Assembly: GCA_943333505.2 (NCBI GenBank)
Contig: CALQTN020000019.1
Span: 1 to 63,642 of the forward strand
DNA: 63,642 nt
Reading direction: 5' to 3'
Origin: Asaia bogorensis
GTDB taxonomy: Bacteria; Pseudomonadota; Alphaproteobacteria; Acetobacterales; Acetobacteraceae
The first letter of the stretch is position 1. Every line of letters begins with the position of its first letter. The notes under the pieces are model-generated. The model made no database searches, was not told where the DNA came from, and worked only from the letters and a program-made list of their open reading frames with translations. A program made the translations under genes and the position numbers. Shown here one piece after another: positions 53,798 to 62,463 of the stretch.

Positions 53798-54751
53798 TTA
53801 ATCCTTATCCAGATCGGCCAATCTGGCAGATTCAAACAGGGCCGCGCCGTCGAATTTGCGGAATTTACGCCACGCGCTGGCGATCTCGTCGCGGTGATCG
53901 TCCGCCCGTCCGGCGACAAAGCCGCGCACCACGCCACCGCCATAGCCAAGTCCGCCGGCACGGCCAAGCTGTGCCATCAACGCGGCGGCGACGCTGGCAT
54001 CGTTCAAATGGCCAAGCGCCTCCTGCAAATCGGACAGGCGGCGGAGATAGCGGCCAATGACGTGCGCAGGAAAGGCTGGTGCAAGGAACTCGGCGGCATA
54101 GCGCAGACGCTTGGCTTGCAGGCGCAATGCGTGGAGATCTGGCACGGCGAGGGTCGCGATCCCGGCACCGTCCGGGCCATCCCCGGTTGCGCGCAATCGG
54201 GCATGACGCTTTTTCAAGGCCCGCGCCGCAAACCTGGCAAGGTCGGGCGCCTTGCCGGGCAATCCAGGCTCCCAGGGACGCTGGGCGGCAAAGGCTGCGA
54301 GCTGCGCGCAGAGCTTGCGAAACGCCGGTCCGACGACGTAGCGCCGCAGCGCTGCGTAGGCACGCTGCCGAGATTTCCTGGCAGATTCCAGCAAACGGGC
54401 GACCGCTTCATCATCGGGCAGCGCTGCCGCGATGGCAGCGGCCGTTCCGGCCAGAAACACATCCCAGTCGCGTGGCGGCCCAAGAATGGCGGCGAGCGCA
54501 CGGGCCCCCGCTTTGATGGCCGCAGCCTCGGGGCAGTCGATGATCTTGCCAAACAACCCGAGCGCCGAGCGCAGCCGCCGGGTCGCGACCCGCATCTGAT
54601 GCACCGGCTCTGGTCCGGCGCCGATGATTGCGTGGGGCGCGGTCTTTACGATGACATCCGTCAGATGGCCAATAATTTGGCCGATCACCGCACCGATCGG
54701 CATGTCTGCCGCAAGAGCCGGAGGGGATACCAAGGCGGTCATCCGTGGCAT
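53798..54751 (-). CDS. CHAD-domain protein
   Basis: A 317-residue CHAD protein; the start at 54751 (MPRMTALVSPP) avoids an implausible overlap with the SixA gene, and 54742 is an alternative. The conserved histidine/basic helical pattern is visible: VHQMRVATRRLRSALGLF, LGPPRDWDVFLAG, LHALRLQAKRLRYAAEFL and DLQEALGHLNDASVAA. CHAD domains bind polyphosphate and localise to polyP granules. It lies 67 bp downstream of a SixA phosphatase gene on the same strand, a recurrent neighbour. There is no CYTH (triphosphatase) domain. Confidence 0.88.
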   Translation of the reverse strand: MPRMTALVSPPALAADMPIGAVIGQIIGHLTDVIVKTAPHAIIGAGPEPVHQMRVATRRLRSALGLFGKIIDCPEAAAIKAGARALAAILGPPRDWDVFLAGTAAAIAAALPDDEAVARLLESARKSRQRAYAALRRYVVGPAFRKLCAQLAAFAAQRPWEPGLPGKAPDLARFAARALKKRHARLRATGDGPDGAGIATLAVPDLHALRLQAKRLRYAAEFLAPAFPAHVIGRYLRRLSDLQEALGHLNDASVAAALMAQLGRAGGLGYGGGVVRGFVAGRADDHRDEIASAWRKFRKFDGAALFESARLADLDKD

Positions 54752-54818
54752 CCGGGCACCAAGCAGGTTGGCGTGCGTTTCAGGCTCAGACCCTCGCGAT
54801 GCTTGGCGAGGGTCACAA

Positions 54819-55340
54819 TCAATCGTGGCCCGGTAAGTCGCGCGGGGCCAGAAAGCGCTGCAATCGGGCGCTGCCCGCGGCCAAATTCGCCCAGCTTCCC
54901 GGGACGGTGAATTCGCATAAAGCGCCGGTCGGGTAGCCTTCGGCCAGACGACGGATATCTGGGTTGCCCTGGGTGAGCGATCCAACCCCGATCATATGGA
55001 GCGCCAGTTCGTGCATGCCGGGATTATGGCCGATCAGCATCACACTGCGCAGCGTGTCCGGCACGGCGTGGAGCACACTCAACAAAGTATCGAGATCGGC
55101 GAGGTAAAGCGTATCAATCACCTCGATCAGCGGAGTCTGGTCCCAGGGCTCCAATAATTGCAGGGTTTGCAGGGTACGGCGGGCGGAACTGACCAGCACC
55201 AGGTCGGGCGCCAGACCGAGATCGAGCATCGCGCCCCGCATCGCCGCGGCGCCAGCCCGCCCGAGCGTATTCAACGGTCTGGCATGGTCGGAGAGGCCCG
55301 GGTCTTCCCAGCCCGACTTGGCGTGGCGCATCAGCAGCAA
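54819..55340 (-). CDS. sixA: SixA-type phosphohistidine phosphatase
   Basis: A 173-residue histidine phosphatase with the RHG-type motif LLMRHAKSGW (residues 2-11), LVSSARRTLQT (second Arg) and LIGHNPGMHEL (second His). SixA removes phosphate from phosphohistidine on phosphotransfer proteins; in E. coli it acts on ArcB and on the nitrogen PTS. The start is uncertain: a TTG (55340) or the ATG at 55331, since family members often begin MRQLLLMRHA. The 149 bp upstream, as far as the phosphatase gene at 55490, hold no gene. Confidence 0.85.
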   Translation of the reverse strand: MLLMRHAKSGWEDPGLSDHARPLNTLGRAGAAAMRGAMLDLGLAPDLVLVSSARRTLQTLQLLEPWDQTPLIEVIDTLYLADLDTLLSVLHAVPDTLRSVMLIGHNPGMHELALHMIGVGSLTQGNPDIRRLAEGYPTGALCEFTVPGSWANLAAGSARLQRFLAPRDLPGHD

Positions 55341-55489
55341 CTGGCGAAGGGCAGCGATGGCAGGTCTCCGGCGTTCACGTTAAGCCTAGTCTGCCACACT
55401 CTGCCCTCGCTGCCGAGGGGGGGATCGGTGGCTCGGGGCGCTGATCAGCACCGCAACATCATCGACCAGATAGCGCATCTAAACCATGC

Positions 55490-56182
55490 TCACGCCTCCC
55501 CCGGCAGATCAATCCACGACAAATGCCCGCCTTTACCAGCCCCGGTATCGACAAACACCGCCTTGCCGCCCAATGCGCCCATGCGCGTGTACGGACGGCC
55601 ATCGGTGCTGCGCCGGTCATGTCCGCAATAGACCACCAGATCAGCGGGGATGCGGTCAACCCAGCGAAGGCTGCGCTCGGGATAGCCGTCCGCCTGGACC
55701 CGCCCGGTCGGTTCGCCATAAAGCGCCCGACCGAGCGCACCCTCGACATGGGTGGACGCCATGGTCGCCGGTGGCTGGTGAAGCATATCGGTATGAAAGC
55801 CACCATGGACGAACATAAGCTGCCCCCAACGCAACCAGGCGGGTGCGGCTTCAATGGCCGCAGAGGCCGCGACGCGCAGGTCTGCATCGAGGCTGGCGAT
55901 GGTGTCCGCCAGCGCCGCGTTTATCCGAACCTGCCGCCCGGCGAGGGCGCGGGCCAGTTTCAGATCGTGGTTGCCCAACAGAAACACGCCGGCCTTGCGC
56001 GCCGTCAGATCAAGCGCGAGGCGCAATGCGCCGGCGCTGTCGGGCCCGTAATCGACCAGATCGCCAAGTTGGATCACGAAAAGATCGGTGTCGCAGGCAA
56101 TCGCGAAAGCACGCGCGTCGCCATGAACATCGGCGACCACCCGCACGCCGCGCCCCGCTGGGATGACGGGGGACGAGATCAC
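55490..56182 (-). CDS. PPP-type metallophosphoesterase
   Basis: A 230-residue calcineurin-like phosphatase with all five metal motifs: VVADVHGD (near 14), LGDLVDYGP (near 37), GNHD (near 69), VHGG (near 130) and YCGHDRR (near 184). The start is GTG 56182, which overlaps the Cfa stop as GTGA, so translation is coupled. A longer frame upstream lies inside cfa and is rejected. It resembles bacterial PrpA/ApaH-like serine/threonine or nucleotide phosphatases; the substrate is unknown. It is the last gene of the photolyase/Cfa operon. Confidence 0.87.
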   Translation of the reverse strand: MISSPVIPAGRGVRVVADVHGDARAFAIACDTDLFVIQLGDLVDYGPDSAGALRLALDLTARKAGVFLLGNHDLKLARALAGRQVRINAALADTIASLDADLRVAASAAIEAAPAWLRWGQLMFVHGGFHTDMLHQPPATMASTHVEGALGRALYGEPTGRVQADGYPERSLRWVDRIPADLVVYCGHDRRSTDGRPYTRMGALGGKAVFVDTGAGKGGHLSWIDLPGEA

Positions 56183-57414
56183 GCGGCGGCGAGCAGGATC
56201 TGCCCGACATCGGTCCAGCCAGCGCGGAACCCGGTTTCGCAATAGGCCAGGTAGTATTCCCATAGTCGTTTGAAGCGCGCATCGCATGGGCGTTGCCGCA
56301 AGCGGGTGGACCGCTGAATGTCCGACCATGCCGATTGGAACGCCGTATTCCAAAGTTGCAGTGTCTGGGCATAATCCTTGCCGAACCAGTGCGACGCCCG
56401 CTCGGTCAGCCCGGCGCGGGCATATTGCAACTGCAGTTGGCCTGGGCTGGGGAGCATGCCACCCGGAAAGATATGACGCTGGATAAAATCGGCATGCGAT
56501 TGATAGTCGTCAAACAAGGCGTCACTGATGGTGATGATCTGCAAGCCCGCCAGCCCCCCAGGTGCGAGCCTGTCACGAAGCGCGTCGAAATAGGCTGGCC
56601 AATACTGCTGACCCACCGCCTCGAACATTTCGATCGAGGCAATGCGATCGAATGTTCCTGTGGTGTCGCGGTAATCCTGCAGACGGAATTCTACCCGATC
56701 GGCTAAGCCGGCCGCCGCGATCCGGGCTGTGGCATAGTCGAGCTGCGATGGCGACAAGGTGACGCCAACGACATGGCAGCCATAGTCGCGCGCGGCGATC
56801 TCGGCGAACCCGCCCCAGCCGCAGCCAATTTCCAGCACCCGCATGCCGGGTTGCAGCCCTAGCATGGTGCAGAGACGATGCATCTTGCGGGTTTGAGCGG
56901 CCTCCAGATCCTCACCTGGGTGGTCGAACAAGGCCGCAGAATAGGCCATCGAGGGATCGAGCCAGGCGGCATAGAAATCATTGCCAAGATCGTAATGTTC
57001 GATGATGTTGCGACGGGCGCCCTGGCGGGTGTTGGGGCGCAGGCGGTGAGCGAGCCGTGAAATGAACCTCATCCACGGACGGCCATTGAGGATCTGGACC
57101 CATTGCGCCTCGTTCTCGGCGGCCAAGGTCATCACATCGCGGATCGACGGACTTTCCCACAGACCATCGACATAGGCTTCTGCAAGCCCAAGGCTGCCGC
57201 CCAGGATCAAACGCTTGGCCGCGCGCGCATCCTTGATCACCACCGTTGCCGCAGGGTGCGCGGTTCGGACCACGCGCTGGGTGCGCCCGTCGGGCAACAC
57301 CACGGTGAGGGTTCCGACCCTGATCATTTCCGCCATGCGCAGCGCCACCCGCAGCCAGCGATTGCGCGGCGGATTGGCGAGAAGGACTTCGGAAATTGCG
57401 TCAGCGCCGCTCAT
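56179..57414 (-). CDS. cfa: Cyclopropane-fatty-acid synthase family methyltransferase
   Basis: A 411-residue SAM-dependent enzyme that methylates membrane lipid double bonds. Motifs: HYDLGNDFYAAWLD (140-153), MAYSAALF (156-163), the SAM loop VLEIGCGWGGF (193-203), SPSQLDYA, and FEAVGQQYW with the conserved Glu. The C-terminus keeps YYLAYCETGFRAGWTDVGQILL. An ATGA overlap joins it to the DUF1365 gene upstream. Together with DUF1365 and the FAD protein it forms a widely conserved trio linked in some alphaproteobacteria to the singlet-oxygen response and to modified (cyclopropane or furan) fatty acids; that role here is inferred. Confidence 0.92.
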   Translation of the reverse strand: MSGADAISEVLLANPPRNRWLRVALRMAEMIRVGTLTVVLPDGRTQRVVRTAHPAATVVIKDARAAKRLILGGSLGLAEAYVDGLWESPSIRDVMTLAAENEAQWVQILNGRPWMRFISRLAHRLRPNTRQGARRNIIEHYDLGNDFYAAWLDPSMAYSAALFDHPGEDLEAAQTRKMHRLCTMLGLQPGMRVLEIGCGWGGFAEIAARDYGCHVVGVTLSPSQLDYATARIAAAGLADRVEFRLQDYRDTTGTFDRIASIEMFEAVGQQYWPAYFDALRDRLAPGGLAGLQIITISDALFDDYQSHADFIQRHIFPGGMLPSPGQLQLQYARAGLTERASHWFGKDYAQTLQLWNTAFQSAWSDIQRSTRLRQRPCDARFKRLWEYYLAYCETGFRAGWTDVGQILLAAA

Positions 57415-58190
57415 GGATGGTCCTTCGATGGGTCAGTCATTGCCGGGTCAGGGCGGGAATGGAAGCGGGCGCCGCGCAGCCAGAGGCGGAGTGCCTGCCA
57501 GTGAATGGCAGCCACAACCTTGAGCGTTACCAACGGCAGCAGCACCAGGAAGCGGGCCAAAGCGCGGTTGGAAAACGCCACCGGAGCCAGATCGATTGCC
57601 GCAGTCAGCCGCGGGACATCGGTGGTCGCGTAGCGGATGGCGAGCCGGAACGGTGCCCCGCCTGGGGTAAAGTCGGGCGGCGTGAAGGTGAACTGGTAGC
57701 CGCCCGCGAGATCGAAAAACGGCGAGACATGCAGGCGCTTTGCGGTGGCCTGATGGATCCTGGTATCGTCGGACACTGGCAGCACATAGGCGATCTGGTC
57801 GCCAAACGTGTTCTTCACCTGATGCACCACCGCGCCAAGCCGGCCATCGGCTGTGTAGCAGAAGAAGAACGAAATCGGGTTGAAGGTAAAACCAAACACC
57901 CGTGGCATCGCCATCAAACGAATGCGCGCACCGCATAGTCCGAGCCCAGCACGGTGCAGTTCGCGCTCCACCCATGGCCGCAGCGCGCTGCCATCCCGTG
58001 CGCCATGGTCGCGGTCATAAAACGCCACCAGGCGCGGGCGGTTGTGTCCGAACATCCAGGAACGGATGTTGTCGATCCGGTCAATATCCAGCGACAGCAT
58101 CCATAGCCGATAGGAAAACCCATACTGGAACGGGGTGTGGCGGGTGTGGGCGACAACGCCGTGATGCAGGGTTGCGGGGTGGTCGGTCAT
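57411..58190 (-). CDS. DUF1365 family protein
   Basis: A 259-residue DUF1365 protein starting MTDHPATLHHGVVAHTRH, the family N-terminus, with FQYGFSYRLWMLSLDIDRID, AMPRVFGFTFNPISFFFCY and NTFGDQIAYVLPV conserved. The start is fixed by a 4-nt ATGA overlap with the FAD gene upstream. It lies between that gene and cfa. The biochemical activity is not established; the constant linkage to Cfa suggests lipid modification. Confidence 0.9.
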   Translation of the reverse strand: MTDHPATLHHGVVAHTRHTPFQYGFSYRLWMLSLDIDRIDNIRSWMFGHNRPRLVAFYDRDHGARDGSALRPWVERELHRAGLGLCGARIRLMAMPRVFGFTFNPISFFFCYTADGRLGAVVHQVKNTFGDQIAYVLPVSDDTRIHQATAKRLHVSPFFDLAGGYQFTFTPPDFTPGGAPFRLAIRYATTDVPRLTAAIDLAPVAFSNRALARFLVLLPLVTLKVVAAIHWQALRLWLRGARFHSRPDPAMTDPSKDHP

Positions 58191-59455
58191 CGTGCCCGCC
58201 CGCGTTTCTGCGCCCAGATCGGCGCGCACCCCAAAGCATCGGCGATGCGCACGGCGGACGCGATGCCGTCTTCATGAAAGCCCCAGCCGGTCCAGGCGCC
58301 GGCGAACCAGGCACGGTCCCGCCCCTGGATGGTATCGAGCTGTTTCTGCGCGTTGAGTGCGGCAGTATCGAACTGCGGATGGCGATAGGTGATCTGGCGC
58401 AGAATGCGCTCCGGCGCCGGCGCGACCGCAGGGTTCAAGGTTACCAGAACCGGAACCTTGCCGGGCAAAAGCTGCAACTGGTTCATCCAGTAGGTCAGGC
58501 AGACCGGGCCATCCTTGGTGGTGTCGCTGTAATTCCAGGCCGACCAGGCGCGACGCCGCTTTGGCATCACCGCCGCATCGGTGTGGAGCACTGCGAGATT
58601 ATCCTGAAAGCGAAACGCGCCAAGCACCGCAGCTTCGGCGGCATATGGTTCGGCCAGCAAGGCCAGCGCCTGATCGGCATGGCAGGCAAAAACCACCTGG
58701 TCGAAGCTTTCGGCGCCGTCAACGCTAGTGACCACCACACCCGATGCGGCGCGCGTGACCCGCAGCACCGGACGGGCGAGCCGGACATCAGGCAAATCAC
58801 GCAGCAGGCGGGCCACGTAATTGCGCGATCCGCCGGTCACGGTGCGCCAGGCCGGGCGATCGCTGAGGTTCAATAGCCCATGATTGACGAAAAACCGCAC
58901 GAAGGAGCGCGCAGGAAAATCCCGCATCCCCGATAGCGACGCCGACCAGATTGCTGCGCCCATTGGCAGTAGATGGTCCTCAGCAAAGGCGACCCCATAG
59001 CGATTGCGATCAAGATACGCGCCCAGGGTTTCGACGCTTTCGGTTTCCAGCAGTTTCGGTGCATCGCGATAAAACCGCAGCAGATCGCGGATCATCGACC
59101 AGAAGCGCGGACGGAAGGCATTGCTCGGCTGGGCAAAAAGCTGCGCCAGGTTGCCGCCGCCATATTCCAGCCGGCCACCGCCGAGCGAAACGCCGAACGA
59201 CATGTCTGATGCCTGGGTTGCCACCCCAAGCTCGGCGAATAGCGCGGTAAGGTTTGGATAATTGCGGGTGTTGTAGACGATGAAGCCGGTATCGACGTTG
59301 ATGGTTTCACCGCCGACCAGCACGGTTTGGGTATCGGCATGCCCACCCGGCCTGGGCTCGGCCTCGAACAAAGCCACATCATGCGCGCCGCGCAGCATCC
59401 AGGCTGCCGACAATCCGGCGATGCCGGCACCGATTACCGCGATTTTCAGCCTCAT
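58187..59455 (-). CDS. FAD-dependent amine oxidase/desaturase-like protein (COG2907 type)
   Basis: A 422-residue flavoprotein with the N-terminal dinucleotide-binding motif AVIGAGIAGLSAAW (6-19), FEAEPRPGGHADT, INVDTGFIVYN and a C-terminal FAD segment (WFAGAWTGWGFHEDGIASAVRIA). The family neighbours DUF1365 and Cfa in many genomes and may oxidise or desaturate a lipid acyl chain. It overlaps the photolyase stop by 4 nt on one side and the DUF1365 start on the other. Confidence 0.9.
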   Translation of the reverse strand: MRLKIAVIGAGIAGLSAAWMLRGAHDVALFEAEPRPGGHADTQTVLVGGETINVDTGFIVYNTRNYPNLTALFAELGVATQASDMSFGVSLGGGRLEYGGGNLAQLFAQPSNAFRPRFWSMIRDLLRFYRDAPKLLETESVETLGAYLDRNRYGVAFAEDHLLPMGAAIWSASLSGMRDFPARSFVRFFVNHGLLNLSDRPAWRTVTGGSRNYVARLLRDLPDVRLARPVLRVTRAASGVVVTSVDGAESFDQVVFACHADQALALLAEPYAAEAAVLGAFRFQDNLAVLHTDAAVMPKRRRAWSAWNYSDTTKDGPVCLTYWMNQLQLLPGKVPVLVTLNPAVAPAPERILRQITYRHPQFDTAALNAQKQLDTIQGRDRAWFAGAWTGWGFHEDGIASAVRIADALGCAPIWAQKRGRAR

Positions 59456-60837
59456 GCTGGCACCTGCTTCAAGGCCGCGAAAGCGGCGAGCGCGCGGTCG
59501 CGGCCAGTGGCGAGATCAATGATGGGCGTGGCGTAGCTGCGCGGCGGGTTGGGTGCAAGCCAGGGCGTGTGGATGAACCGCTCTGGCACGGCGGCCAATT
59601 CGGGCACAAAGCGACGGACATAGGTGCCATCGGGGTCAAACCGTGCGCCCTGCAAGGCCGGATTGAAGATACGAAAATAGGGCGCGGCATCGGCACCGCA
59701 TCCGGCGACCCACTGCCACGACGCTGCGTTCTGCGCCAGATCGGCATCGACCAGCGTGTCCCAGAACCAGGCCTGCCCGACCTGCCAGGGGATTAGGAGA
59801 TGCTTGACCAGGAAGCTCGCCACCACCATCCGCACCCGATTATGCATCCAGCCGGTTTGCCAGAGTTGCCGCATGCCGGCATCGACCAACGGGATGCCGG
59901 TTTGCCCGCGTTGCCAGGCGCGCAAGTCAGACGGATTGTCGTGCCACCGCATCGCGGTGAATTCGCGGCGCAGCGGTTCGGTTGGCAGGTCGGGGTTGTG
60001 CCACAACAAGCCGGCGGCAAATTCCCGCCACAGGACTTCGCTGACGAATTTGGCGCGCGCCGGGTGATCGGCGACAGCGTGGATGATCTGGCGTGGCGAT
60101 ATTTCCCCCCAGGCGAGATGCGGCGACAGGCGCGAGGTGCCATCAACCGACGGCACATCGCGCCTGGCGGCATAATCGACGACCCCATCGGTCAGGAATG
60201 CGCTCAGCCGTGCCAGCGCACCCGCCTCACCCGGGGTCCAGGCGGCGCCGAGCCCGGGCGACCAGTCAGGCGCGGTCGGACACAAATTCCAACTGGCGAG
60301 ATCATCGGATTGCACGCCGCGAGTGCCATCGATCCGTGATGGCGCAGCCATAGGCGGCGCCAGCGGGAACTGGGCGAGGCAGGCGCGCGAAAACGGAGTG
60401 AACACGCCGTAAGGGGTGCCGGTCTGGGTCTTGATGCGGTCGGGATGGAGCAGCAGGCTGGTTTCGTGAACCACCAGCGGCACCGCAAGGGCTAGCCGCA
60501 AGCGGCGATAGGTCTCGCGCGACCATGGCTCGGTCGGCATGCCGGCATGCACGGCTGACGCACCAGTTTGTGCCACAAGACGCGGAATTTCGGCGTCGAT
60601 CCGGCCGCGCCGCAGCACCAGCCACGCACCGCGCGCCGCAAGCGCGGTGGCGAGGCTTTGCAGGCTGTGATGCAACCACCAGCGTGAAGCCCCGCCTGCC
60701 GCCCACAAACCGGGGGAGGCGTCATCCAGCACAAAGACGGGCAACACCTTGCGACCTGACGCAATCGCGGCAGAGAGCGCCGCATTATCTGCCAGGCGCA
60801 GCTCGCGTCGTAGCAGCAGGATCACAGGACCGGTCAT
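59452..60837 (-). CDS. phrB: Deoxyribodipyrimidine photolyase
   Basis: A 461-residue class I CPD photolyase/cryptochrome-family protein that repairs UV-induced pyrimidine dimers with light. The N-terminal antenna domain starts VILLLRRELRLADNAAL; the FAD-binding C-terminal domain has LSPHLAWGEISPRQI, WREFAAGLLWHNPDL, GQTGIPLVDAGMRQLWQTGWMHNRVRMVVASFLVKHLLIPW and WQWVAGCGADAAPYFRIFNP. The start at 60837 is an ATG; a TTG further up is rejected. It lies 63 bp after the PdeM stop, probably in the same operon. Confidence 0.95.
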   Translation of the reverse strand: MTGPVILLLRRELRLADNAALSAAIASGRKVLPVFVLDDASPGLWAAGGASRWWLHHSLQSLATALAARGAWLVLRRGRIDAEIPRLVAQTGASAVHAGMPTEPWSRETYRRLRLALAVPLVVHETSLLLHPDRIKTQTGTPYGVFTPFSRACLAQFPLAPPMAAPSRIDGTRGVQSDDLASWNLCPTAPDWSPGLGAAWTPGEAGALARLSAFLTDGVVDYAARRDVPSVDGTSRLSPHLAWGEISPRQIIHAVADHPARAKFVSEVLWREFAAGLLWHNPDLPTEPLRREFTAMRWHDNPSDLRAWQRGQTGIPLVDAGMRQLWQTGWMHNRVRMVVASFLVKHLLIPWQVGQAWFWDTLVDADLAQNAASWQWVAGCGADAAPYFRIFNPALQGARFDPDGTYVRRFVPELAAVPERFIHTPWLAPNPPRSYATPIIDLATGRDRALAAFAALKQVPA

Positions 60838-60900
60838 GACTGCGCCAAATTCTCCCAAGGGCCACGGGTTACGCCGGACCAGGCGCAGTGGATGCCTGCG

Positions 60901-61617
60901 TTATATGGGGCGAGTTTGGCTTTGCGCACCCTCTGTCGCGCGGGCCGCGCGTGTCGCGCCCACGGCAAAACTGTAAAGGCGGTCGCGGCCGAGCAGAAAT
61001 GCCCGTCCGCCGCGCGGAAACAAGCCCGCGATCGCTGGATCGCGGACGTCCAACCCCCCGGTATAGGCGCCGATTGCGGGCAGCATGATCCGGTAACCGT
61101 CGGTCATGAAACAAGGCCGTGAGACAACCGTGCCACTGGTTTGAACCGCGGCTTTGGGATGGAAATGGCCAGAAATCTCGCCGCGTGCCTTGGCAAGACC
61201 CTGGTGGCGAAACAGCAGGTTTCCCAGGCGAAATTCATCCATCGCCTCGCCCGCCAGACTGTCGGGGGGGGTGGGATCATGATTGCCCAGCACCCAGATC
61301 AGCCTAGTGCTGGCAGCGATCGTGGCGAGACGGGCGCGGTCGGACGGCGCGAGCCGGGTGGCGCCGTTGCGGTCATGGAAACTGTCGCCGAGTGCGACCA
61401 GGATCGCCGGCTTATAGCGGCGCAGCATCAGTGCGAGCCGATCGAGGGTTGCGGTAGAATCCCACGGCGGCAGCAACTGCCCCTTCGACGCGGCGGCACT
61501 GCCCTTTTCAAGATGCAGATCGGCCACCGTCAGCAATTTCTGCCCTGGCCAGAACAGCCCACCGCCCGGATCGAGCAGCAGGCGTTCGCCGGCCAGGTGC
61601 AGGGGGGCTGCCGTCAC
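60901..61617 (-). CDS. pdeM: Ligase-associated DNA damage response endonuclease PdeM (metallophosphoesterase)
   Basis: A 238-residue calcineurin-like phosphoesterase of the PdeM group: LLLDPGGGLFWPGQKLLTVADLHLEKGSA, LVALGDSFHDRNG, WVLGNHDP and GEISGHFHPKA are the metal motifs and family context. PdeM genes usually sit with lhr helicase and a DNA ligase; here the neighbour is instead a photolyase. The start is GTG 61617, overlapping the aldolase stop as GTGA. The last 30 or so residues are basic and variable. Confidence 0.85.
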   Translation of the reverse strand: MTAAPLHLAGERLLLDPGGGLFWPGQKLLTVADLHLEKGSAAASKGQLLPPWDSTATLDRLALMLRRYKPAILVALGDSFHDRNGATRLAPSDRARLATIAASTRLIWVLGNHDPTPPDSLAGEAMDEFRLGNLLFRHQGLAKARGEISGHFHPKAAVQTSGTVVSRPCFMTDGYRIMLPAIGAYTGGLDVRDPAIAGLFPRGGRAFLLGRDRLYSFAVGATRAARATEGAQSQTRPI

Positions 61618-62396
61618 AGCAGGCTTTTGATGAACTTCGTCCGTGCGATGGCGGCTTGCAGCAACAGACCCTGATCATTGCCGACCAGAATGAACTTGGT
61701 GCCCATGTTAATATAGAATCGGGACCATTCATCGTCGTAAATGCCGCCCAGGCCGGCCTGCTTGCCGTGCTTCTTACAGGCATCGATCACAGTCTTATAG
61801 GCGGCCTGGACTTTTTCGTGGCCGAACTGACCGGAAATCCCGAGATCAAGGGTGAGGTCGGAGGTGCCGATCAGCAATGCGTCAATCCCGGGAGTGGCTG
61901 CGATCGCATCGGCATTGGCGACCGCTTCGGCGGTTTCGATCATTACTACGATTGCTGTTTCGGCGTTGATTTCAATCTGCGCCTGGGCAGTCGCCGGCGG
62001 CAGGAAGCCGTGCTGGGCGATGCCGCCACCCCAGCTGCGTGTGCCCTCCGGGGCATAGCGGAATGCGTCGGCAACGCGCTTGGCCTGGGCTTGGGTATCG
62101 ATATGTGGCACGACAATGCCCTGGGCGCCGTTATCGAGCACCCGTGTGCCTTCGTCGAGCGCATCGAAACAGACCCGCACGATCGGGCTGACCCCGGTAT
62201 TGAGGGCAGCGAGGCAAAGCTGGGTGGCCTCGTGCACAGAAAACGCGCCGTGCTCCATATCGATGAAAATCCAGTCATAGCCGGCAGCCTTGGCAAGGCT
62301 GGGTGCCGCGACACTGCGCAACAGGCCGATGCCGAGTCCGAGCGCCGGTTTGTCGGCCCGCAGCAGACGCAAGGTGTGATTGGGAATAATCGCCAT
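61614..62396 (-). CDS. HpcH/HpaI-type aldolase/citrate lyase family protein
   Basis: A 260-residue class II pyruvate aldolase-like TIM-barrel protein. The start MAIIPNHTLRLL has AAGGAGG 9 nt upstream. Motifs: YDWIFIDMEHGAFS (catalytic His and acid residues), VVPHIDTQAQA, VVMIETAEAVAN (metal-binding Glu), LLIGTSDLTLDLG (metal-binding Asp) and GGIYDDEWSRFYINMGTKFILVGND. Such enzymes cleave 2-keto-3-deoxy compounds such as 4-hydroxy-2-oxo-heptanedioate. It is the first gene of the operon that continues with pdeM and phrB, an odd metabolic partner for repair genes. Confidence 0.88.
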   Translation of the reverse strand: MAIIPNHTLRLLRADKPALGLGIGLLRSVAAPSLAKAAGYDWIFIDMEHGAFSVHEATQLCLAALNTGVSPIVRVCFDALDEGTRVLDNGAQGIVVPHIDTQAQAKRVADAFRYAPEGTRSWGGGIAQHGFLPPATAQAQIEINAETAIVVMIETAEAVANADAIAATPGIDALLIGTSDLTLDLGISGQFGHEKVQAAYKTVIDACKKHGKQAGLGGIYDDEWSRFYINMGTKFILVGNDQGLLLQAAIARTKFIKSLL

Positions 62397-62463
62397 GACG
62401 CAAATCCTCCTTATTTCGGCCAGGGCAGCATGACCATGCCTCCCGGTCAAATCCCGCCGCCGG

